From assembly GCA_964461455.1 (NCBI GenBank), contig CAYWUJ010000007.1, positions 1-64,000 of the forward strand: a stretch of DNA of 64,000 bases, in the 5' to 3' direction. The DNA is from UBA1413 sp964461455. GTDB taxonomy: Bacteria; Bacteroidota; Bacteroidia; Bacteroidales; Prolixibacteraceae. Shown one piece after another: positions 16,227 to 24,190 of this stretch (its first letter is position 1; each line of letters opens with the position of its first letter). Made by a program: the position numbers and the translations under genes. Under the pieces are notes generated by a model. It did no database searches. It was not told the origin of the DNA and saw only the letters and a program-made list of their open reading frames with translations.

Positions 16227-16562
16227 ATGAAACGGTTGCCGCAGCCTGATCTGTTGAAGGGTTTTGCCGTGTTTATGATTGTGCCGGTGCATATTCTGGA
16301 ATTTTTCATCAATGCTCCCGGCCGCGAAAGCCTTTTTGGAAAAATCCTACTCTTCCTGGGTGGGTCGGTTTGCGTTCCTGTGTTTATGATCACCATCGGA
16401 AGCATTTCCACTGCCATTTTCCAGACGCAAAGTTTGTCGGTGTACCCGTTCTGGTTGGCCGGAATATTTGTCACCACTGCACTGATGACCTGGTTGGTTG
16501 AAAAAAAGAGTGTCAGAAAAACCGGACAGATCAGGGACACGAAAACCGTAGTTCAACAATGA
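16227..16562 (+). pseudogene. truncated membrane acyltransferase (HGSNAT/DUF1624-like) remnant
   Basis: Only 111 residues remain. The start, MKRLPQPDLLKGFAVFMIVPVHILEFF, is the N terminus of multi-helix acyltransferases that normally have 350-400 residues. After about residue 65 the sequence jumps to what looks like a last helix (VYPFWLAGIFVTTALMTWLVEKK) and a charged tail. This is consistent with a large in-frame internal deletion. Its stop overlaps the next gene's ATG by four bases. It could still be translated, but acyltransferase activity is very unlikely. Confidence 0.6.
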
Positions 16563-17404
16563 GAAAAAAGATCATTACCCCTACAGTCTGGGTTCTTTCC
16601 CTGGTGAGCATGTTTGCTGACATTGCCAGTGAAATGCTCTACCCGGTGATCCCGGTCTACCTCCGGAATATCGGGTTTTCGGTTTTCCTCATTGGAGTGC
16701 TGGAAGGAGTCGCGGAAGCATCTGCCGGATTGAGTAAGGGTTTTTTTGGCAATTGGTCGGATCAAATCGGCAAAAGGATGCCCTTTGTGCGCCTGGGCTA
16801 TTTTCTGTCAGCACTGTCAAAACCAATGATGGTTCTTTTGAAGTTCCCGCTATGGATTTTCTTCGCCCGTACCACCGACCGGTTGGGCAAAGGGTTGCGG
16901 ACAGCCCCCCGTGATGCCCTCCTTTCGGCAGAGGCCACTCAGGAAACCAAAGCCGGCGTCTTCAGCTTTCACAGGGGTTGGGATACCCTGGGAGCCGTCG
17001 TCGGACCCCTGATCGCCCTGTGGTATTTGCACCTGCACCCCGGGAAAATGACCACCCTCTTTTATCTTGCCTTTGTGCCGGGAATCATCGCCGTTCTCTT
17101 CACATTCCTGGTCAGGGAGCAGCCCCTTAAGGTGCCGGTCGAAAAACGGTCGGCCGGTTTCTTTTCCTATTTCAGATACTGGAAAAAAGCGCCTTCCCAA
17201 TACCGGAAACTGCTCATCCCCCTCATCCTTTTCGCCTTGTTCAACAGTTCCGACATGCTGCTGGTCCTGAAAGTCCGGGAATCTACCGGAAATGAGAACC
17301 AAGCCATCATGGCTTATATCTTCTTCAACCTTGTCTATGCACTGGCGGTCTTCCTCTATATCTCCCTTTTCGTCAAACCTCCCGGGAAAATGGTCAATGC
17401 GTGA
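16559..17404 (+). pseudogene. MFS transporter truncated at the C terminus
   Basis: The first 270 residues read as a major facilitator protein: LSLVSMFADIASEMLYPVIPVYL in helix 1, the DQIGKRMP loop, RTTDRLGKGLRTAPRDALL after helix 4, and helices up to about eight. The family usually exceeds 390 residues with twelve helices, but here the frame ends after LFVKPPGKMVNA. Just downstream another frame (17419-17475) encodes SDRKTVITL, reminiscent of the second-half loop motif, so a small deletion or frameshift plus decay is likely. It is coupled to the upstream remnant. The substrate is unknown. Confidence 0.65.
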
Positions 17405-17540
17405 CTTATCAGTGCCTCGTCCGACAGAAAAACCGTCATCACCCTGTCCGCCAACGGCAGTTTTGTCACCCCCTGATCGCCTGGGGTGCCGGAGTTTTCC
17501 AAATTAATGTAACTTTAACCACGAAAACGATAGAACCAGC

Positions 17541-19130
17541 ATGATGAAACCAGCACTACCGAAGTCAATGGCGCTGTTTGCCCTGGGGGCAGCTTTCGTG
17601 TCCTGCAATAAGGAGAAGGCTGAACCGCCGCAACGCCCCAACATCCTCTTTATTATGAGCGATGACCATGCCTATCAGGCCATCAGCGCCTATGGGCACG
17701 GACTGAACAATACCCCTCATATCGACCGGCTGGCCCGCGAAGGCGTGATCTTCAGCAGCTCGTGCGTGACCAATTCCATTTGCGCACCCAGCCGTGCCGT
17801 CATGCTCACCGGAAAATACAACCACCTCAACGGAAAGATCGATAACCTCAACGAATTCAACTGGGACCAGCCCAGCTTTCCGAAATTGTTACAACAGTCG
17901 GGCTACCAGACCGCCCTGATCGGGAAAATACACCTCGACGGCACTCCCCAGGGATTCGACTACTGGAATGTGCTGCCCGGACAGGGACAGTATTACAATC
18001 CCGACTTCATCGAAATGGGGGAGAAGAAACGAATTCCGGGGTATTGCACGGAACTGACCACCCAGTTTGCTCTCGACTGGCTCGAAAACAAGCGTGATAA
18101 GGAAAAACCCTTCTGCCTGCTCTTCCACCAGAAGGCCCCCCACCGCAACTGGCAACCAGCGCCCAAATATGTCAACCTCTTTGACGACAAGACCTTTGAT
18201 CCCCCTGCCAATTTCTTTGACGACTATTCAGGACGGGGTAGGGCGGCCCGCGAACAGGAAATGGAAATCGCCGGCCACGGACAGTGGGGGCATGACTTCA
18301 AGTTCATCATTGATCCCAATGGCGACTCCACCCACTTCATCCATGACCTGAACAGAATGGACGAGCAGCAACGTGCTCAATGGATGGACGCCTATGAGAA
18401 CGAAAACCAGGAATTTCTCAGGGCCAACCTGCAGGGAAAAGAACTGGCCCTTTGGAAATTCAACCGCTATATCAAAGATTACCTCCGCTGCATCCAGTCG
18501 GTCGACGACGGGGTGGGTGAAGTACTTGACTACCTCGACAAAAACGGACTCACCGAAAATACCATCGTCGTTTACACTTCCGACCAGGGCTTTTACCTGG
18601 GAGAACACGGATGGTTCGACAAGCGGTTTATGTATGAACAGTCGCTGCGCACCCCGCTGATTATCCGCTATCCGAAGGAGATCAAAGCCGGAAGCATCGA
18701 CGATCATCTGGTAATGAACCTCGACTTTGCACCCACCTTCCTCGACTATGCCGGTGTGGAAATCCCGGAAGATATGCAGGGAGAGTCGTTCCGAAGGCTG
18801 GTATCGGGAGAATCCCCGGAATGGCGCCATGCCATCTATTACCACTATTATGAATTCCCCGCAGAGCACATGGTCAAACGCCATTTTGGCGTGCGCACCG
18901 ACCGGTATAAGCTGATTCATTTCTATTACGACATCGACGAATGGGAACTTTTTGACCTGCAGACAGATCCCATGGAAATGAAAAATCTTTACGGTGATCC
19001 TGCCTATGCTGAAGTCAGGGCCGACCTGCATGAAAAACTGACACAACTCCGCGCCAAATACGGCGACTCGGAAGAACTGGATAAGCAATACCTGGAACAG
19101 TTCCTGGAATGGCGGAAAAACAGAAAGTGA
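17541..19130 (+). CDS. type I sulfatase lipoprotein (S1 family, possibly GlcNAc-6-sulfate)
   Basis: A 529-residue sulfatase. The metal-binding pair in NILFIMSDDHAYQ (Asp41, Asp42) and the catalytic motif CAPSR (Cys81, to be converted to formylglycine) followed by LTGKYNHLNG are clear. A second metal site appears as VVYTSDQGFYLGEHGWFDKR. The signal peptide ends in a lipobox near Cys22 (VSCNKEK), so it is probably membrane-anchored and exported. The NSICAPSRAVMLTGKYNHLNG context resembles subfamily S1_11 enzymes that act on 6-sulfated N-acetylglucosamine; this narrower call is tentative. It stands alone between the ars island and carotenoid genes. An anaerobic sulfatase-maturing enzyme is needed but not in the window. 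Confidence 0.92.
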   Translation: MMKPALPKSMALFALGAAFVSCNKEKAEPPQRPNILFIMSDDHAYQAISAYGHGLNNTPHIDRLAREGVIFSSSCVTNSICAPSRAVMLTGKYNHLNGKIDNLNEFNWDQPSFPKLLQQSGYQTALIGKIHLDGTPQGFDYWNVLPGQGQYYNPDFIEMGEKKRIPGYCTELTTQFALDWLENKRDKEKPFCLLFHQKAPHRNWQPAPKYVNLFDDKTFDPPANFFDDYSGRGRAAREQEMEIAGHGQWGHDFKFIIDPNGDSTHFIHDLNRMDEQQRAQWMDAYENENQEFLRANLQGKELALWKFNRYIKDYLRCIQSVDDGVGEVLDYLDKNGLTENTIVVYTSDQGFYLGEHGWFDKRFMYEQSLRTPLIIRYPKEIKAGSIDDHLVMNLDFAPTFLDYAGVEIPEDMQGESFRRLVSGESPEWRHAIYYHYYEFPAEHMVKRHFGVRTDRYKLIHFYYDIDEWELFDLQTDPMEMKNLYGDPAYAEVRADLHEKLTQLRAKYGDSEELDKQYLEQFLEWRKNRK

Positions 19131-19188
19131 CAGGAAGAATCTCAGAAGATTAGAAGGTCAGGATATCGGAATGTCAGATTAATCCCTT

Positions 19189-19224
19189 CATCTTGATCTT
19201 AACCTCAACCTCAACCTCAACTTC
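19189..19224 (+). repeat. CTCAAC hexanucleotide tandem repeat before crtB
   Basis: Three exact copies of the hexamer CTCAAC/AACCTC and one copy with a single change (AACTTC) run from 19201 to 19224, with two more degenerate copies before (CTTGAT, CTTAAC). The tract ends six bases before the crtB start codon, where a ribosome-binding site would be. Confidence 0.7.
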
Positions 19225-19229
19225 AGCAT

Positions 19230-20090
19230 ATGATTCAGTTGTACGATAAAGTGTCGTTTGAAATCAGCCGGCTGATTACCCGTGAATACAGTACGTCGTT
19301 TTCGTCGGCTGTCGGCTTGCTCCCTTCCGACCTGCGGAAAGCCATTTTCAGCATCTACGGATTCGTAAGATTGGCCGACGAGATCGTCGATACCTTCCAT
19401 CAATTCGACAAACAGACACTGCTCGGAAAATTCGAAAACGATTATGATGAGGCCTTTGCCATGGGAATCAGTGTGAACCCTGTTCTGCACGCATTCCAGC
19501 TGACGGTGAAGGAGTATGGCATTGACGATGCCATGATCAGGGCCTTCCTGAAAAGCATGAAAAGCGACCTGGTCAAACAGGATTACCTGACCGACGCAGA
19601 ACTGAAGGAGTATATTTACGGATCGGCCGATGTGGTGGGACTTATGTGCCTCCGTGTGTTTGTCAGGGGTGACCATGACCGCTATAAAGAGCTCGAAGCC
19701 CCGGCCATGCGCCTGGGAACCGCCTTTCAGAAGGTCAACTTCCTGCGCGACCTCAAAAGCGATACCCGCCAGCTGGGCCGTTCCTATTTCCCCCTTTACG
19801 AAGCCGGAAATTTTACGGAAGAGGTCAAGGAAAAACTGGTCGGGGAGATCAGGGAAGACTTCGCAGCCGCCCTGGCAGGAATCAGAAAACTCCCCGATGA
19901 TGCCGGACCCGCCGTTATGGTGGCTTACACCTATTACCTTGACCTGCTGCGGAATATCAGTAACACACCTGCCCCGGTGCTCCTTACCCGGCGCATCAGG
20001 GTCTCCAATGGCCGGAAATTCCTGCTGATGCTGCGCAGCCTCGCCAATTGGAAACTCAGACCTTCACCCCCTCACCCCCCAAGGCTATGA
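19230..20090 (+). CDS. crtB: phytoene synthase (squalene/phytoene synthase family)
   Basis: A 286-residue prenyl synthase joining two geranylgeranyl diphosphates into phytoene. Two aspartate-rich motifs are visible: VRLADEIVD (about residues 47-55) and NFLRDLKSDTRQLGRSYFP (about 171-189), and YSTSFSSAVGLLP near the start is typical. It begins a run of overlapping plus-strand carotenoid genes: its stop overlaps the next ATG as ATGA. No crtE (GGPP synthase) is in the window. A squalene synthase role is less likely given crtI and the cyclase nearby. Confidence 0.93.
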   Translation: MIQLYDKVSFEISRLITREYSTSFSSAVGLLPSDLRKAIFSIYGFVRLADEIVDTFHQFDKQTLLGKFENDYDEAFAMGISVNPVLHAFQLTVKEYGIDDAMIRAFLKSMKSDLVKQDYLTDAELKEYIYGSADVVGLMCLRVFVRGDHDRYKELEAPAMRLGTAFQKVNFLRDLKSDTRQLGRSYFPLYEAGNFTEEVKEKLVGEIREDFAAALAGIRKLPDDAGPAVMVAYTYYLDLLRNISNTPAPVLLTRRIRVSNGRKFLLMLRSLANWKLRPSPPHPPRL

Positions 20091-20791
20091 AATGGCTCTA
20101 TTTTTCCCTCCTGGCGGGAAGTGTCGTGATTCCCCTCCTGTTTACCTTCTCCCCGCAACTGAAATTTTCACGGAAGCTGCCCGCGGTGCTCATCTCCCTG
20201 ATAATCGCGGGGGCTCCGTTTATCTTTAAGGACATCCTCTTTACCCAAAGGGGAGTATGGGGGTTTAATCCCGACTATTTTTCGGGCATTCTCATTGCCC
20301 GGCTGCCCCTGGAAGAGTGGCTTTTCTTCCTGGCCATTCCCTATGCCAGCATTTTCCTCCATGAAACGCTGGTCTACCTGAAACCCGGGTGGTTACTGAC
20401 TCGCCGGACTACCCGCATCATTTCGCTGCTCCTGGCCCTGGGCGCCCTGCTCATGATCATCCTTTACCACAACCGGCTCTATACCTTCTTCAACGCCCTC
20501 TACCTCTTAGTGGTGCTGGCATGGGCTCAACTCTCAGGATCACAGATACTCAGACGCTTTTACCTCACCTTTTTCGTGATCCTGATTCCCTTTCTGGTGG
20601 TGAACGGTATCCTTACGGGAAGCTTCATTCCCGGGGAGGTGGTATGGTATCAACCCGACCAGTTCATGGGCTTCAGGATCTTCACCATTCCTGCCGAAGA
20701 TGCCGGCTATGCCTTCAGCCTGATCCTCGCCAATATGCTTCTGGCCGAATGGCTGATGAAGAAATGGTTCACCAAAAAATCAGAGGCGTGA
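20087..20791 (+). CDS. lycopene cyclase (fused CrtYc-CrtYd type)
   Basis: A 234-residue membrane protein with about seven helices. Two internal repeats carry the motif of lycopene cyclase domains: RLPLEEWLFFLAIPYASIFLHE and FTIPAEDAGYAFSLILANMLLAEW, each with the acidic pair after Pro. This fused form is found in Bacteroidota and archaea. It forms beta-ionone rings on lycopene or on one end only. The ATG at 20087 overlaps the crtB stop (ATGA); the frame is open further upstream but that part reads as crtB antiframe. Confidence 0.9.
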   Translation: MKWLYFSLLAGSVVIPLLFTFSPQLKFSRKLPAVLISLIIAGAPFIFKDILFTQRGVWGFNPDYFSGILIARLPLEEWLFFLAIPYASIFLHETLVYLKPGWLLTRRTTRIISLLLALGALLMIILYHNRLYTFFNALYLLVVLAWAQLSGSQILRRFYLTFFVILIPFLVVNGILTGSFIPGEVVWYQPDQFMGFRIFTIPAEDAGYAFSLILANMLLAEWLMKKWFTKKSEA

Positions 20792-20796
20792 AGGAT

Positions 20797-21627
20797 ATGC
20801 AAAAAGGCAGAATAAGCCGGGCCCCCGCATTTGAAAGTGTTCCCGGGCGTGAAGGTGAACCCCTGCAAGTCGGTAAACCCATGCATAAAAGTGTCTCCGG
20901 ACAAATGGGGGAACCCGGCCGTCAACCGGAATCCGTGCCGGAAATTGTTCCCGCGCACAAAAAGGAACCGTTACGCGAATGGGCTGCCGGCCATGTCAGG
21001 GAAGTGAGGGCTTTCTTCCTGCTTTTCTACAGCGTAGGCGTGGCCGGACTCATTTTTCCTGCTACCCGCGATCTTTTCAGGGATCTGATCACTCCGGCCC
21101 TGCTGCTCAGCTTCGGAGCCCTGCTGGCATACCAGCCTTCCCTGCGGTCACGCCGCGTGCTCCTCTTTTTTCTCTTTGTATGGACGGCAGGCTTCCTGGT
21201 TGAGATGGCAGGGGTCAACACCGGAAGGATCTTCGGCAGCTACCAGTACGGCAGCGGCCTGGGTTGGAAGATCAACGGCACGCCCCTGATGATTGGCATT
21301 AACTGGCTGTTGCTCACCCTCTTCTTTGCCGACCTGGTTGAAAGAACAGGCCTCCGGGGGTGGGAAAGCCCCTTCCTGGCAGCCCTGGGAATGATCGTCT
21401 ATGATCTCCTCCTCGAACAGGCCGCCCCCGAACTCGACATGTGGCACTGGGCTCACGACACCATCCCCCTGCAAAACTATTTTTCCTGGTTCCTGCTGGC
21501 TCTGATCTTCCAGCTCCTCCTCAAAGCCTTCAGGATCCCTGTGCGTAATCCCCTGGCACCCATCCTCCTCCTGTGCCAGTTCCTCTTTTTCCTGGTTCTG
21601 GTAATCCTGTTTAAATTTGCCGTCTGA
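20797..21627 (+). CDS. carotenoid biosynthesis protein, CruF-like hydratase
   Basis: A 276-residue protein whose residues from about 70 on match the carotenoid biosynthesis family (PF04240) of CruF-type 1',2'-hydratases: VWTAGFLVEMAGVNTGRIFGSYQYG, TPLMIGINWLLL and YDLLLEQAAPELDMWHW. The hydratase adds water to the psi end, giving a tertiary hydroxyl. The first 70 residues are an odd charged, Pro/Gly-rich leader without membrane segments. A GTG at 20788 overlaps the cyclase stop and is an alternative start; the true start might also be further in. The frame extends upstream to 20389 but that stretch lies inside the cyclase gene. Confidence 0.85.
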   Translation: MQKGRISRAPAFESVPGREGEPLQVGKPMHKSVSGQMGEPGRQPESVPEIVPAHKKEPLREWAAGHVREVRAFFLLFYSVGVAGLIFPATRDLFRDLITPALLLSFGALLAYQPSLRSRRVLLFFLFVWTAGFLVEMAGVNTGRIFGSYQYGSGLGWKINGTPLMIGINWLLLTLFFADLVERTGLRGWESPFLAALGMIVYDLLLEQAAPELDMWHWAHDTIPLQNYFSWFLLALIFQLLLKAFRIPVRNPLAPILLLCQFLFFLVLVILFKFAV

Positions 21628-22244
21628 TGGTCAAACCCCGGATAAATATCATCATCTACCGGATCTTCGAATATTATGTCATCATGAAGATCCGGCGCCG
21701 TTTTTCTTCAGTCACCATAGCGGGTCAGTTTCGCGATTCGGGAAAACCCATCCTTCTCATTTCCAATCATAACAGCTGGTGGGACGGCCTCTGGGCGAGC
21801 TACGTAAACACCAAAATCCTGGGAAGAAGGTTCCACTTCATGATTCTGGAGGAGCAGCTCAGGAAACATCCCTATTTCAAATTTGTGGGAGGTTTTTCCG
21901 TGAACAAGGGAAGCCGTGATATTCTGGAGACTCTTCGTTACATGCGGGAAATCCTCACCCATCCGGGGAATATGGTGCTTCTCTTTCCCCAGGGGAAGTT
22001 GCAATCGCTCTATCTCCGCGATTTCGTCTTTGAAAAGGGGGCTACGGCACTGCTGAAAAGGGCGGGGGAGGAGATCCAGGTGGTCATGATGGCCACGATG
22101 GTCGATTACTTTTCGAAGGTTAACCCCGGTCTCTATATATACCTGGAGGAGTATTCCCCCGGTTCTGCGGAATCACTTGAAATGGCCTACAACCGCTTTT
22201 ATCATGCCAGTATGGAGGAACAGCTGAAGCGGGAGGAACCATGA
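21627..22244 (+). CDS. PlsC-like acyltransferase of the carotenoid cluster
   Basis: A 205-residue glycerol-phosphate acyltransferase-like protein. The HX4D motif is seen in SNHNSWWDG (His48, Asp53), and LLFPQGKLQS gives the second substrate-binding block. Its ATG overlaps the hydratase stop by one base (TGATG), and its stop overlaps the next gene. In carotenoid clusters such enzymes esterify a fatty acid to the sugar of a carotenoid glycoside; the neighbouring glycosyltransferase supports that reading. Confidence 0.85.
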   Translation: MVKPRINIIIYRIFEYYVIMKIRRRFSSVTIAGQFRDSGKPILLISNHNSWWDGLWASYVNTKILGRRFHFMILEEQLRKHPYFKFVGGFSVNKGSRDILETLRYMREILTHPGNMVLLFPQGKLQSLYLRDFVFEKGATALLKRAGEEIQVVMMATMVDYFSKVNPGLYIYLEEYSPGSAESLEMAYNRFYHASMEEQLKREEP

Positions 22245-23335
22245 TGTGGTGGGTAGCCTCGATAGCCCTGGGGCTGGCCCTGGTTCAGCTGGCGGTGGCC
22301 CTGGCCAACCTTCTCTCCCGCCCGTGGCTTCCCCGCCGCCTGGCGGAAACAGAACCCCTGGTGTCGGTGCTCATCCCCGCCCGCAACGAAGCCGCAAACA
22401 TCGGTAACCTCCTGGGCGACCTTTCCCGTCTGCCTCACAGAAACCTCGAAATTCTGGTTTTTGACGACCTCTCTGACGATGATACCGCTGCCATTGTCGA
22501 AGAGGCGGCTTCCGGGGATCCCCGGATCAGGTTACTGAGGTCTCCCGGACTGCCCGACGGGTGGACAGGCAAGAATTTCGGATGTCATACCCTGGCAGCC
22601 GCGGCCCGGGGCGACTACTTCCTTTTTCTCGATGCCGATGTCCGCGTCAGCGGTGATCTGGTGGGAAATGCCGTGGCTGCCGCCCGGCGTCTTCAAACCG
22701 GACTGATCTCCCTCTTCCCGGAGCAGGTCATGGTGACCCAGGGGGAAAAGTGGGCCGTGCCTGTTATGAACTATATCCTGGTCACCCTGCTCCCCCTCAT
22801 GCTGGTCCTTCTCTCACGACGCCCTTCCCTGGCTGCCGCTAACGGTCAGATGATGTTCTTCGACGCTGCCATCTACCGCTCCCTGCAACCTCATTCCTCG
22901 GTGCGGGAGATCCGTGTTGAAGATATCACCATCGCCCGGATGTTGAAGAAAAAGGGGGTCCGCGTGGCTTGCCTCCTGGGTGACGAAAGAATCCGCTGCC
23001 GCATGTATCACGGCTATCAAGAGGCCGTCAGAGGTTTCTCACGCAGCGTGACCGCTTTCTTCGGAAATTCCTTCCTCGTGGCCTTCCTCTTCTGGCTGCT
23101 CACTACCTTTGGCTTCCTGCCCATCCTCCTGACCATGGGAATCCCCATGATGATCCTCTGGTTCATCCTCAGTGTGGCCACCCGGTTCATCGTGGCCCGC
23201 GCCAGCTGCCAGAAGGTATCCCTTTACCTTGCAGGATTCCCCATGCACCAGTTGTCCATGGGAATGTTTATCTTTAAGGCCTTTTGTAACAGAATGAATA
23301 AGGAATTTGAATGGAAAGGAAGAAGAGTGTCATGA
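22241..23335 (+). CDS. family 2 glycosyltransferase (carotenoid glycosyltransferase-like)
   Basis: A 364-residue GT2 protein. An N-terminal helix precedes the catalytic domain with VSVLIPARNEAANIG, the DDLSDDDT segment, the DxD motif in FLFLDADVRV (about residues 127-136), and VEDITIARMLKKKG later. Three C-terminal helices follow. This architecture resembles CrtQ/CruC-type carotenoid glycosyltransferases. The start overlaps the acyltransferase stop by four bases (ATGA). It probably adds a sugar to the hydroxyl made by the CruF-like enzyme. Confidence 0.88.
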   Translation: MMWWVASIALGLALVQLAVALANLLSRPWLPRRLAETEPLVSVLIPARNEAANIGNLLGDLSRLPHRNLEILVFDDLSDDDTAAIVEEAASGDPRIRLLRSPGLPDGWTGKNFGCHTLAAAARGDYFLFLDADVRVSGDLVGNAVAAARRLQTGLISLFPEQVMVTQGEKWAVPVMNYILVTLLPLMLVLLSRRPSLAAANGQMMFFDAAIYRSLQPHSSVREIRVEDITIARMLKKKGVRVACLLGDERIRCRMYHGYQEAVRGFSRSVTAFFGNSFLVAFLFWLLTTFGFLPILLTMGIPMMILWFILSVATRFIVARASCQKVSLYLAGFPMHQLSMGMFIFKAFCNRMNKEFEWKGRRVS

Positions 23336-24069
23336 TAGCATTCCTGTTGATGACCCTGATGACGGCAGGCGGGGTTAGCGCGCCGGCTCCCTCATACAGG
23401 GAAGTCATTTACAAAGCCTATGTCGACGGAAAAATGGGGGAGTGGAAGAGCATCATCGATAAAATGGAATCAGCCCCCAAAAAGGAACATTCCAGGCTTC
23501 TGGAACTGGTGAATTACCAGTATGGGTATATCGGCTACACCATCGGTCGTAGCGATAAGCAAACGGCTGCTCTTTACCTGGCCCAGGCCGAGAAAAACCT
23601 GGAGATCCTGGAAAAGGCCAAATACCAGCCATCGATGACGCACGCTTACCGTGCGGCATTTTATGGCTTCCGCATCGGTCTGAACACCTCCTCGGCACCT
23701 TTTAACGGCCTCAGGAGTCTCAGGGCTTCCTCCATGGCCGTATCGGCCGATGCCCACAACTGGTTCGCCCAGGTACAGAAAGCCAATATACAGTTTTATA
23801 TGCCCCCGGTGTTCGGGGGATCGAAAAAGGAAGCCCTTGGTCATCTGCTGAAAGCCCAGGCACTGATGGAAAAAAACAAGGCTCTGGTGACCGGTAACTG
23901 GAACTACCTCAGCCTGCTCACCCTGATCGTCCAGACCTATGAAACCCTGGGCGACCTGCCGGCAGCAAAAAGATACTGCGAGCTCATCCTGGCGGTGGCT
24001 CCCGAATACTCATGGGTCAGGGACGGCCTCTATCCGGGTATCCTGAAGAAGATAAAAACTCAAGAATAA
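23311..24069 (+). CDS. periplasmic TPR-like protein of unknown role
   Basis: A 252-residue protein with a signal peptide (SVMIAFLLMTLMTAGGVSA) and mostly helical, TPR-like sequence, for example AALYLAQAEKNLEILEKAKY and ALGHLLKAQALMEKNK. It overlaps the glycosyltransferase gene by 25 bases, with a good ribosome-binding site (AAGGAA) inside it, so it belongs to the carotenoid operon. No enzymatic motif is seen. A scaffold or envelope role is possible but not supported by more than position. Confidence 0.7.
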   Translation: MERKKSVMIAFLLMTLMTAGGVSAPAPSYREVIYKAYVDGKMGEWKSIIDKMESAPKKEHSRLLELVNYQYGYIGYTIGRSDKQTAALYLAQAEKNLEILEKAKYQPSMTHAYRAAFYGFRIGLNTSSAPFNGLRSLRASSMAVSADAHNWFAQVQKANIQFYMPPVFGGSKKEALGHLLKAQALMEKNKALVTGNWNYLSLLTLIVQTYETLGDLPAAKRYCELILAVAPEYSWVRDGLYPGILKKIKTQE

Positions 24070-24190
24070 CTCTTCAGATGATCAGGATGGCGGATGCCCT
24101 GTGGTTCTCCACCGAAATCACCTGAATAACAAATTGCGCTGTTCTATGTTATATGATTGAATGACAATGTATTAAACTTCAATTGAAAGT

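Noticed and set aside
6656..17404. Dissimilatory arsenate reductase (ArrAB) or arsenite oxidase (AioAB) in the island
   Set aside because: No molybdopterin oxidoreductase or matching iron-sulfur subunit is encoded in the window.
16559..17404. MFS gene as ArsJ
   Set aside because: No GAPDH-type partner gene is nearby and the protein is truncated; only general MFS motifs can be read.
20389..20796. Upstream extension of the CruF-like gene
   Set aside because: This part lies inside the lycopene cyclase gene in another frame and reads as a Pro/His/Arg-rich shadow.
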